Assembly (NCBI RefSeq): GCF_014268495.2
Contig: NZ_CP077087.1
Location: 2,979,501 to 3,043,500 of the forward strand
Length of the DNA: 64,000 nt
Direction: 5' to 3'
Origin: Pseudomonas monsensis
GTDB taxonomy: Bacteria > Pseudomonadota > Gammaproteobacteria > Pseudomonadales > Pseudomonadaceae
The translations under genes and the position numbers were made by a program. This document shows, one piece after another, positions 24,141 through 35,400 of this stretch. The notes beneath the pieces are model-generated. The model made no database searches. It worked only from the letters and a program-made list of their open reading frames with translations, and was not told the DNA's origin. Every line of letters begins with the position of its first letter. The stretch's first letter is position 1.

Positions 24141-26060
24141 GTGCGCCAGGCATGGCGCGTTGCGCGCAAGCGCAACCAGCTTGGCTGTGGTGGCCATGCT
24201 GGTGACTTGGAGGTGAAAGTCCTCTACACACCCGGCAAGGGGAAGTGTTAGCCAGAGGCAAGGGTGTCGCGGGCGACCGCGAATCTGAAGGAAGCCCGAG
24301 GCAAAATGCTGGCCTGACGAACAGGAAGCGGATAGAGGCGGCGCAGCGGGGTAAGACGGCCCAAATCGTCAAAGCCCAATACTTGCACGGAACGCTGTGA
24401 CGTAAATCCGACAGGCATAAGCAGGAAGGTCGCGCGAATTACCCTGGGAGATCTGCACGTTTGCCACTGTGCTACCGAGCGTCGAGAGGCGACGGGATGA
24501 ACGTGCAGAAGTCAGCCGAAGCCGTAGTAAGTGACGAGTAACTCCGTCACCAAGGGCCGAACAGGTTATGCCGTCAGTAGGCGTCAGAGTCTCGTTGAGT
24601 ACCGAAATGCAGAAATTTCTCCCAGAGAAGACTGTCACTCCGAGTCCCGGACAGAATCCGAGGATGACGGCTGACAGCGCACAGGTATCACCGGCGGCTG
24701 TGACGTGGACGAACGCGGAGCCGGACACGCTGATGGGGCGGGTGCTTGCACCCGCCAACCTCAAGCGTGCGTATCAACGCGTAGTCAGCAACAAGGGCGC
24801 ACCGGGTGCCGATGGCATGACGGTCGACCAATTGGCAGGCTACGTGAAACAGTATTGGCCGATCCTCAAAGCTCGGCTGCTGGCCGGCGAGTATCACCCG
24901 CAAAGTGTACGCGCCGTCGACATCCCCAAATCCAAAGGCGGAACACGGCAGTTGGGTATTCCCTGCGTCGTGGATCGCCTGATCCAGCAGGCTTTGCTGC
25001 AACAGCTCACGCCGACCTTCGATCCGTTGTTTTCGGACTACAGCTACGGCTTTCGTCCGGGCAGAAGCGCCCATCACGCCATCGAAACAGCCCGTGACCA
25101 TGTGGCGGCGGGACACCGTTGGTGCGTGGAGCTTGATCTGGAGAAGTTCTTTGATCGGGTCAACCACGATGTGTTGATGGCCCATGTTGCGCGTCAGATC
25201 GAAGACAAGCGGGTGCTCAGGCTCATTCGCCGTTACCTCGAGGCCGGCATGATGGCGGGCGGGATCGTCAGCCGACGGCAGGAAGGGACGCCGCAAGGCG
25301 GCCCGCTCTCGCCGTTGCTGTCGAACATCTTGCTCAACGAACTCGACCGCGAACTGGAACGACGGGGCCATCGCTTCGTACGCTATGCCGACGATGCGAA
25401 CATTTATGTGCGCAGTCATCGTGCAGGCGAACGGGTCATGGCCAGTGTTGAGCGCTTCCTGACTCAGGGCCTGAAGCTGACACTGAATCGGGAAAAGAGC
25501 CGTGTGGCACGGCCTTGGGCCTGTGATTACTTGGGTTATGGGATGAGCTGGCATCAACAGCCGAAGCTGAGGGTCGCGAGCATAAGCCTGCACCGCCTGC
25601 GCGACCGACTCCGGGAACTCTTGCGTCGGATACGGGCCCGCTCAATGAGATATATCGTTGAGCAAATGACTCCCGTGCTGCGTGGTTGGGCTGGCTACTT
25701 CAAGCTGAGTCAGAGCAAGCGGCCACTTGAGGAGCTGGATGGCTGGGTGCGTCACAAACTTCGTTGCGTCATATGGCGTCAATGGAAGCGGCCCTCTACG
25801 AGGGCGCGCAACCTGATACGTTTGGGCCTCGACGAGGCGCGGGCGTGGAAATCGGCGGTCAATGGCCGAGGCCCATGGTGGAACTCGGGAGCGTCACATA
25901 TGAATCAGGCGCTACCGAAGAAGCTATGGGATCGACTCGGGCTGGTCTCAATACTGGATACGATAAACCGGCTTAATCGCATAACCTGAACCGCCGTATA
26001 CGGAACCGTACGTACGGTGGTGTGAGAGGACGGCGGTTGTGAAACCGCCTCCTACTCGAT
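24141..26060 (+). mobile_element. Group II intron with intron-encoded reverse transcriptase
   Basis: The 5' end GTGCGCCAGGCATGGCGCG and the early GGAGGTGAAAGTCCTCTACA element are typical group II intron sequences. About 420 bases of ribozyme domains I-III precede the ORF. Domain V is at about 25986-26025 (GAACCGCCG...CGTACGGTGG), and domain VI follows (GGACGGCGGTT GTGA AACCGCC) with a bulged A in TCCTACTCGAT. I set the ends at GTGCG and CTCGAT by analogy, so they may be off by a base or two. It sits directly after a terminator hairpin, the habit of group IIC introns, but I cannot assign the class with certainty. Confidence 0.85.
24568..25989 (+). CDS. ltrA: Group II intron reverse transcriptase/maturase
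   Basis: 473 residues from the first ATG; starts at 24607 or 24663 are possible, and no RBS decides. RT domains 0-7 run from about residue 50 to 300, with GAPGADGMTV, RQLGIPCVVDRLIQQAL, YGFRPGRSAHHAI, QGGPLSPLLSNI and the catalytic RYADD. The maturase (X) domain follows (about 310-400). The C-terminus (GPWWNSGASHMNQALPKK) has no HNH endonuclease, so mobility would rely on nicked or single-stranded DNA targets. The reading frame is intact. Confidence 0.93.
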   Translation: MPSVGVRVSLSTEMQKFLPEKTVTPSPGQNPRMTADSAQVSPAAVTWTNAEPDTLMGRVLAPANLKRAYQRVVSNKGAPGADGMTVDQLAGYVKQYWPILKARLLAGEYHPQSVRAVDIPKSKGGTRQLGIPCVVDRLIQQALLQQLTPTFDPLFSDYSYGFRPGRSAHHAIETARDHVAAGHRWCVELDLEKFFDRVNHDVLMAHVARQIEDKRVLRLIRRYLEAGMMAGGIVSRRQEGTPQGGPLSPLLSNILLNELDRELERRGHRFVRYADDANIYVRSHRAGERVMASVERFLTQGLKLTLNREKSRVARPWACDYLGYGMSWHQQPKLRVASISLHRLRDRLRELLRRIRARSMRYIVEQMTPVLRGWAGYFKLSQSKRPLEELDGWVRHKLRCVIWRQWKRPSTRARNLIRLGLDEARAWKSAVNGRGPWWNSGASHMNQALPKKLWDRLGLVSILDTINRLNRIT

Positions 26061-26219
26061 CTCCCCGCGACACAGGCCCATAAATTCATTGCCATGTCTT
26101 ATGCCTGGAAGAACGCGGTCATCGCCAACTTCGTCACTAACACCACCGGCAACAACCTCGATATCAACAACCCCAGCGTTTGCAACGGCATTGGCCGGCC
26201 TCTAAACGACAAATCTTGA
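26061..26219 (+). pseudogene. 3' remnant of a second DING/alkaline phosphatase L gene
   Basis: From 26067 the frame reads ATQAHKFIAMSYAWKNAV, then ...NFVTNTTGNNLDINNPSVCNGIGRPL. This is closely similar to the last 50 residues of the intact lapA-like protein. The stop is at 26217-26219. The 5' nine-tenths of the gene is missing; the group II intron lies where it should be. In P. aeruginosa two such genes stand in tandem after hxcS, so this is the decayed second one. Confidence 0.9.
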
Positions 26220-26226
26220 AACCCAA

Positions 26227-26256
26227 TGGCGGCCCTTTCTGGGACCGCCATTTTAT
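26227..26256 (+). terminator. Terminator of the lost second DING gene
   Basis: TGGCGG...CCGCCA outer stem with CC/GG inside, followed by TTTTATT. Close in sequence and placement to the terminator after lapA. Confidence 0.8.
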
Positions 26257-26415
26257 TCGCCCGGCATTCGGTCCCGCGGATTGCGCGAATACTCCCCCAA
26301 CATGAAGTTTGTGTGACATCCGTTCGGTCGCGCCCCTCGCCAACTGCCTATGACGTAACAGCAGGTTTTTGCATGCCTGCGGCCTTGTGTGGCAATCAAA
26401 AAGGATCTCGTAGTG

Positions 26416-29400
26416 ATGCTCGCTCACCCATCCCGTCGTCGTACCAACGTTCTGTCCTCCAAGCGTGAAACCGGGGAGCCATCGCTGTGGCTGCTCAAGC
26501 CGTTGGCGCACGCGGTGGCGTTGTGTCTGGTGGCGGGCAGTGCGCAGGCGCAGACGGCGTTCAGCTCGGGATGGTTTGCTGCCAAGGGCGCAACGCAACA
26601 GGCTGCGGCGGCACATCCGAGCGTGGGTGGTCTGCCGGGAATGACACCGCCGCTGGCGCAGCAGCAGAAGGCCAATGCGCAGTTGCAGCGTTCGATTCAG
26701 ACCCTGAACAACACAGTCGCCGCGATTGCCGCCCAGCAAGCGGCGCAGGCGGCCGGACGCGCCGCCACGTTGGGCACGGTGCAGTTTGTGCCGGATGGTC
26801 TGGGTGAGGGTGGTTTGAAGGTCGACAACAGCCTGACCCAGGGCTGGCAGAACGCCAAGGGCCCGCAGCAGACTCAAGTCGATGGCAAGACCACGGTGAC
26901 GATCGAGCAGACTGCCGACAAGGCGATCCTTAATTGGGAGACCTTCAACGTCGGTCGCAACACCACGGTTGATTTCGCCCAGCAGTCGAACTGGGCAGTG
27001 CTCAACCGGGTCAACGATCCAAACGCCCGGGCCAGCCAGATTCAAGGCCAGATCAAGGGCAACGGCACGGTGATGCTGATCAACCGCAACGGCATCGTGT
27101 TCAGCGGCAGTAGCCAGGTCAACGTGCGCAACCTGGTTGCGGCAGCGGCGAATATCACCGACATACAGTTCCGCGATCGAGGTCTGTTTTTCGACAGCAC
27201 CGGCACTCAGCCGACCTTCACCGATGCCGCTGGCAAAGTGTTGGTGGAGCGCGGTGCCTCGATTGAAACCCACAAACCGGCGGCTTCTATCGATGCCGGC
27301 GGCTACGCGTTGCTGCTGGGCAACGAAGTGCAGAACGACGGCAACATCAACACCGCCAAGGGCCAGACCGTGCTGGCAGCCGGTGACCGATTCTACATCC
27401 GCAAGGGCTCGGGCACCGAAGGCAATGCGCTGTCCACCACCTTTGGCAGCGAAGTCATTCCGGGCTTCAAGGCCGGTGCCGTTGCGGGCAAAGTCACTAA
27501 CAACGGACTGATCCAGTCGTCGACCGGCGACATCACCCTTACCGGCCACGAGGTCGTGCAAAACGGCGTATTGCTCGCCAGCACTTCAGTTGCAACACGA
27601 GGCACGATTCACCTATCCAACCCGATCAACGACGCCACGGGCAGCGTGACCCTGGGGCAGAGCAGCGCCACGGCAATCATGCTCGACAGCAGCGACATGA
27701 CCGCCCTCGACAGCCAGCATCAGGCCGCGCTGGCGGGCGTCACGGCCAACAATCGGATCCGTGGCGACCAGTCGCGCATCGAGATTCAGAGCGGTGGCAG
27801 TGTCGAGTTCCAGAGCGGCTCGATCACCCTGGCCACCGGCGGCCAGGTCGCGGTCAGCGCACAGCGTCGCAGTCTGGTGCGTGACGGCGCGATGATCGAT
27901 GTCTCGGGTGCCATCGGCGTCAAAGTGGCGATGGAAAACAACAGCATCAAGATCAACGTGCAGGGCAACGAGCAGCGCGATGCGTCGGTCAACCGCGAGA
28001 AAGGCGCGCTCAACAGCAATGACATCTGGGTCGATGTGCGCGAGCTGGTATACGTGCCGGCCGGCACCAACGGCTACGCCACGGATCGCTGGTACACCGC
28101 CGGTGGCCTGTTGGAAGTCGGGGGTTATCTCGGCACTCAGGGCCACAGCGTCGGCGAATGGATGGCCCAGGGTGGCACGGTGAGTTTCGCCGGCAACGAC
28201 GTGGTGACGGAAAAAGGCTCGCTGATCAACCTGTCCGGCGGCACCCTGGATGTGCAGAGCGGGCAGATTCGCCAGAGCTGGCTGCGCGGCGCCGATGGAC
28301 GCTTGTATGAAGTCTCCCGCGCCCCGGGGGATCTGCTCTACACCGGGCTGTACAAAGGTTATGAAGACAGCAGCGAACGCTGGGGCCAGACCAGCTATTT
28401 CTACAACCCGCTGATCGCCCCGCGTTCACGTTTCGAATCGGGTTACACCGTGGGCCGCGATGCCGGGCAACTGGTGATTTCCACAGCGAACGCCGTGCTC
28501 GACGGGCAGATGATCGGCGATGTGTATCAGGGTGAACGGCAGAATCAGGCTTCGAAACCGGTGCTCGACGGCTATCAGCAGAGTCAGACCGCGCTGGCTC
28601 GGCGTGCGCAACTGATCGTCGGCAGTTACGATCCGACCTTTGTCGCGGCGTCGAGTGGGCTGCTCTACACCCTCAATCCGTTGCTCGATCAGATACAGAT
28701 CGGTGGCTCGCGCCCGGTCGCCGGCAACGATTTTGATCTGACCGGCGCGGTGTCCGATGCCCGCAAGGGCAAGCTGTATCTCGATAACGATCAGCTCAAC
28801 GGATTCCGTCTCGGTGCGCTCAAGGTTTCGGCCAAGGATCAGATCGCCGTTGACGGTGGGCTTACGCTCGACAGCGGTGGCGACATCACCCTGTACGCCC
28901 CGGATGTGCAGGTCGGCGCCGACCTGACCGCTCGCGGGGGCAGCCTGCGTCTGGGCAACGTACTCAATCAGTTCACTGGCGGTGCAAACACTGACACTCG
29001 TCTGGCGGCGAAAGCCGACAAGGCGACGCAAACCCGCATCGCCGAGGGCGTACGGCTCGACACCCGCGGCCTCTGGAGCAACCTGCGCACCAATCCGGAC
29101 GATAACGCCAGCCTGGCGTATCTGAACGGTGGTCTGATATCGATCCGCAACAGCGGCGATATCGACGTCGCTGCCGGCAGCCTGCTCGACGTTTCTTCCG
29201 GTGGCGCCGTGCTCGCCAATGGCAAGACCCGGGGTGGCAAGGGCGGGGATCTGACGCTGGAATCGAGCGCCATTTCCGCACCAGGCAAAACCCGTCTGGA
29301 CCTCGATGGCGAACTGCGTGGGTACGGCGTCACGGGCGGCGGCACCCTGACGGTGCAGGCCAACAAAATACTGGTCGGGCAAACGGATAAAGCCCTGGCG

Positions 29401-32400
29401 GACAACACCTTGCAACTGTCCGCCGACCTGTTCGGCAAGGGGTTCTCCGCCTACAACCTGATCGGCCTGAGCGGACTTGAAGTGGCCGAAGGCACCGCAA
29501 TTGACGTGAACATGCCGGTCTACCGTTTTGGCGATGCGGCCCCCAACGAGGTCAGCGGCGTCGATCCGCGAACGGCGCTGGAGCTGTGGACCCCGACGCT
29601 GTTCCAGGAAAACCCGACCAAGGGCGTACTGACCCAGCGCGCCGGCGCCAGCCTGACACTGCAAGGCGGCGCGACGCTGGTCGAGCTGATTGACGCCGCC
29701 AACAGCACCTTGACCCTGGGCCGAGGCTCGCGCATCAGCGTCGATCCGGGGCAGAGCATCAAATTGCGTGGCGCCGGGCAGATCACCGTTGACGGTGAAC
29801 TGGATGCCTGGGGTGGCACGATCGATATTCGTCAACAACAGTTCGGCTCGATCCAGCCGGCCACTTCGATTCAAGTGGGGGATCCGAACGCACATGACCG
29901 CTCGATCTGGATCGGCGAACAGGCGGTGCTGGATGTCGCCGCGCGCGCCAATACAGCGACCGACACCTTGGGCCGCACTTACGGGCAGGTCGGCAAGGGC
30001 GGCAGCATCATCATCGGCGGCGAGATCGACTCGAAACTGGCAACCGCCACGGCCGCCGATGCCTACGTGATTGTGCGTCCGGGCGCGCGGCTGGATGCCT
30101 CGGGTACCGAGGCCGTTCTGGATATCGCCGGCCAGGGCCCGACCCGCGTCGCAACGGATGGCGGGCGAATCGGTTTGAGCTCCTACACCGGCCTGTTCGT
30201 CGAAGGCAACTTGCGTGCGGCGGCGGGTGGCGTCGGGGCGGCCGGTGGTCGTCTGGAACTGGCGCTGGAGACGCCGCTGTATTCCGACTCGGCGAGCAAC
30301 GCGGTGCGGGCTCCGAGGGAAATGATCATCGGCCAAGCGGCAGGGAACGGGCTGCTGCCCGCGAATCTGCGACCCGGCGAAGGCGCCGATGGCTTGCGTT
30401 ACGGTCAAGCCCGTTTGAGTGCCGATGGCTTGATGACGGGCGGTTTCGACAATCTCAGCCTGCTGAGCAACGGTCTTTTGTCGTTCGACGGTGACGTCAA
30501 TCTGCGCATGAATCAGAGCCTCAGCCTGTTCGCCGGAGCGCTGTCGCTTGCCGAGAACTCCAAAGGCACGGCGCGGGTTGATTTGAGTGCGCCGTACCTG
30601 CGTCTGTCAGGGGTGGGCACCTACTTTGCCGGCTTCAGCATGATGCGCCCACGATTGCTTCCCGGCCCGACGACCCGGTTGTCCGACGCGACGTTGAATG
30701 CCTCTGCGAACCTGTTGGACGTGGGCAATGGCCTGTCCTTCGGGACTCAGGGTTCGATCCTGCAACGGCAGGCTCCGGCCGTTGCATACAGCCGTCGGGC
30801 TTTCGGTCTGGTGAACCTCGACAGCAGCGGCGATCTGCGTTTCCTCGCGCCGAATGATGGCGCGGAGAAAACCAGGCTGTGGACACCGGGCGACTTGAAT
30901 CTCGGTGCGGCGCAGATCTATCCCGCCACCGGTGTTCAGGCTGAGGTGCGCGTCGGTTATCAGGGCGAGGTTCCGGTTTCTCAACACACCTTGCGGATCA
31001 GCGGTCACGGGGCTGCACCGGCTGCAGTGCCGTACTCGGCATTCGGAAAGCTGATTTTTTCCGCCGCGTACATCGAGCAGGGCGGTGTCTTGCGTGCACC
31101 GCTGGGCAAGATCGTATTGGGTGACGATTTGCTCAGCACGACTCGCGAGGTTCATCTCCTGCCGGGCAGTCTGACTTCGGTCAGCGGTGCCGGTCTGGTC
31201 ATGCCGTACGGCGGCACCACGGACGGTATCGACTATCGCTACAACGGCAAATCCGTGGTGCTCGACGGCATCACCGGCGAAACATCAGGCGTGTCGATCG
31301 GCACGCAATTTGCCGATGTGCAGAGCGACGCGGTCATCGACCTGTCCGGCGGCGGGGATCTGCGCGGCGCCGGTTTCGTGTCCGGTCGTGGCGGCTCCAC
31401 CGATGCGCGTTTCAACCCGCTGGTGCGCAATGCGCCTGACGGCACCTTCAGCCTGCCGGGGCTGGCGAGCAACCCGGTCTATGCCATCGTGCCCGGCAAC
31501 CAGAGCAGCTATGCGCCGATGCTGGCCGAGGCCGGTGCGGTCGATCCGCGTATCGGGCAGCAGATCACCATTGGTGCCGGCGTTCCGGGGTTGGCAGCGG
31601 GCACTTACACATTGTTGCCGTCAACGTTTGCCTTGATGCCCGGTGCGTTCCGGGTTGAAGTGAACGGTCAGGCGACACCCGGCGTGACAACCGGGGCGCT
31701 GCCATTGCGTAACGGTTCATGGACCAGCAGCGGGCAGATGTCGATTGCCAATACTGACGTGCGTGCCAGCCTGGCCAGTCAGGTGATCCTCACGTCTGCC
31801 GACGTGTTGCGTCGTTACTCGCAGTACAACGAAACCGGATTCACTTCCTTCATCCAGAGCGATGCCGCCCGGCGTGGTGTGCCACGCGCGATGGCACCGA
31901 TGGACGGCAAGACACTGGATCTGCGCCTGGCGTCCGGCGGCAAGCAAGGCATCGATTTGCAGTTCAACGGGCGTGCGTTGTTCGACGCTGCCGAGGGTGG
32001 CATGGCCGGCACGGCGGTGGTGCGCGGCGGCAACGCCGGTAGCAGCTTCGAGATCCTGGGCGCGGGCCATGCACCGACCCCTGGCTTCAATGGCGTGTCG
32101 TTATACGCCGACACGCTTAATAGCCTCAATGCCGGGCGTCTGACTATCGGTGCGATGCCGAATGTCCTGTACAACACAGCCGCCAACATCATCGGTTTCC
32201 TGGGCACCAGCGCAAACATTGTCTTGCGTGAAGGGGCGATTCTGTCTGCACCGGAAGTCTTGCTGCGCACCACGTCAACGCTTGGCGGCATCACGGTCGA
32301 GGCGGGGGGCGGGATTAATACGCTGGGGCGTGGCAACGTGGCCTACGACTCAATGGCCGGTTTCATTTATGAGCCGAGAGCCTCCAGCGTGTTGCTCGTT

Positions 32401-35400
32401 TCCAACGGTTGGACCCAGGTCCTCGCGCCGGAGCTGGCCAGTGGCATCACCGGAGCGGGCAGTATCCGGATCGGCACTTGCGCAACGAGTGTGTGCAGCA
32501 ATCCGGCCCTGCTGTATTCGAACGGCAGTATCGCTGCCGTCACGGATAACCAGTTCGAACTCGGTGAAGCGGTGCGTTTCGGCACCCGTCATCTGGCACT
32601 GTCGGTCGGCTCGGTCAATGCCGGCAGCGCCGAGGCGCTGGCGGCGGCAGGCAGCCGCGTGCCTGCCGGCCTCACGCTCAACCAGAACGTACTCGACCGT
32701 TTGCTGCGCGGTGATAAGCAGTTTGGCGCGCCGGCCCTGGAAACCCTGAGCCTGACCACTCGCGACGCCTTCAATTTCTACGGCAGCGTCAGCCTCGACA
32801 CGATCGACCCACAGACCGGCCAGAGCAAATTGCAGAACCTGGTGCTGGTCACTCCGGCGATTTACGGTCTGGGCAACGCCGGCGACGTGGCGAGTATCCG
32901 TACCGCCAACCTGATCTGGAACGGTGCGACCCAGAGTCCTGGCGCAGTCATCACGGGTGGTGCGGGCACCGGCAGTGGCACGCTGGACATTCAGGCCCAG
33001 CGGATCGAGCTGGGTTATGGCCCGATGCCTCAGGCCAGCGGGCTGGATCAGAACAATCGTCTGGCGCTGGGGTTCGCCAACGTCAACCTGAGCGCCAGCG
33101 AGCGCATCACCGCCAATCACAAGGGCAGCCTAGCGGTGTATCAGGAGCAAGGCGCTTACGATCCGGTCAAGGGTTACAGCTACAGCGGCGGCAATCTGAA
33201 TCTGCGTACGCCGTTGCTCACTGGCGAGGCGGCATCAGTCAGCCTGCTCAAGGCCGGCAATAGCCTGACCTTGAGCGGCGCCGGGGCTGCCGGCGTGGCC
33301 AATGCCCTGGGTGCGGAGTTGAACCTTGAAGCCCGCGATATCGTGCTCGACAGCCGTATCGCATTGGCCAGCGGCAAGCTGACGGTGAAGTCCGAAGGCG
33401 ATCTGACCCTGGGCAGTGGAGCCGTACTGGATATGGCCGGACGTACCTTGCCGTTCAACGATGTCAGCAAGTACAGCTGGGGTGGCTATGTTTCGCTGTA
33501 CAGCGCAAATGGCAATATCCGTCAGGCCGCGGGCTCGCGGATCGATCTGTCGGCGAAGAACAATCAGGCCGGTAACCTTAGCGTCGTCGCTCTGGCCGAT
33601 GCGGCCGGGATGGTCGATCTGCAAGGCCAGATTGTCGGCGGCAGCAGTGGTTATTACGACGCCGGTGGCACGCTGGTGCCGTACAAGGCCAGTGGCGTGG
33701 ACATTCGCGCGCAGCGTCTGGGCGGTGACGCCACCGAGCAGTTCGCTGCACTCAATCAGCGCTTGAGTGCCGGACAGGTTTACGGCAGCCGCAGCCTGCA
33801 ACTCAAACAAGGCAATCTTGTGATCGGCGACGGTCTCAAGGCTGGTGAGATCAATGTGTCGGTGGACAATGGCAGCCTGACGGTTGCCGGTCTGATCGAC
33901 GCCAGCGGCGAACGTGTCGGCAGCATTCGTCTGTCGGCGAAAAACGGTCTGACTCTTGCGGGCAACAGTGTGCTCGATGCCCATGGCCGTGTGCTGCGGG
34001 TCGACAGCTACGGCAAGATCATCGATGCGCCGAACCGTGCCACGGTCGAACTCGGTTCCGGCGATGGTTTACTCACGCTAGGCAGCGGCGCGCGCATCGA
34101 CCTGCGCCACGGCACCGATGCCGTGCCCGGTTTCCCTGCGGGGCAACACGATGGAATGCTGCGCGGCACGCTGGAGCTGAACGCGCCACGTCTGGGCAGC
34201 AATGACATTGCCATCGACGCCAGTGGTGTGCTGACCATTCAGGGCGCGCGTTCTATCGGGCTCAATGGCACGCGCCGTTATACCGATGCCCGTGATGGTG
34301 TCGATCAGGCGGTCAGTGGTCGGCCGTATCAGGTGATTGACAAGGTCATGCTCGAACGCATTCACGGTGACAGCAAAGACTTTATCAACGCCGCGCTGGG
34401 TAATAACGATCTGCTGCAACGCAAACTCGCCGGGCTGAACAACACCACTTACGCAGACGCGTTCCATCTGCGCCCAGGCGTGGAAATTGCCAGCAAGACT
34501 GCCGACGGAGATCTGGTGGTGGAGGGTGATCTGGATTTGTCTGGCTATCGTTATGCCAGTCTCAATCCGCACACGCGACTGAATCCGTTGGTGTACGGGT
34601 CAGGGGAGGCCGGCAGCCTGGTGATTCGTGCCGGTGGCAACCTCGACATTTACGGCAGCATCAACGACGGTTTCGCGCCACCACCGGAAACCAAGGATGA
34701 CGCCGGCTGGAAACTGATCGCCGGTGTGCAACCGTTCGGCGGCGATCTGATCGTGCCGGGCAGCGGGGTTACGCTGGCCGAGGGCACGCAGTTTCCGGTG
34801 GGCGCGACGCTCAATTACGACGTGACGATTCAGGGTGCGCGACTGGCCAGCGGCACGTTGCTGCCGACCCAGGCGGTTTTGGGCGAGGCTTATACGTTCA
34901 GCGCCGGCACAGTGCTGGCGGGAGCTATCCATGATGCCGGTGGTCATCTGTTGTACGCGGCGGGAACGTTGCTCAGCGAAAGTGTGACGTTGCCGGCGAA
35001 CACTCGCCTGGGTTCCGGTATCCGTCTGAACAAGGCCACGAGCCTAAAGGCCATGACCTGGCCCAAGGGCGTGCCGTTGCCAGGGGTTTTCGACCTCGAT
35101 CTTTTAACGGTTTCCGGTGTGAAACTGAGCAGCTCGCTGGCCTTGCTGCGCGGTTCGCTGATTCCTTCGATGACTGATGTAAAGCTTGCCGACGGCACTT
35201 CGCTGATCGAACTGCGTCCGTTCAACGGCACGCAGCAAGGCAAGAACTGGGCGTTGGCCAGTATGTTGCCTTCGGGCAGTGCGTCATGGTCGATGCGCGC
35301 GGTGGCGGGTGCCGATCTTGAGGCGGCGGACAGCCGTGCCGTGAAGCCTGTCACCACCGATGGCAATCTGCGGCTGGCGGACACTCATTACGGTGTCACG

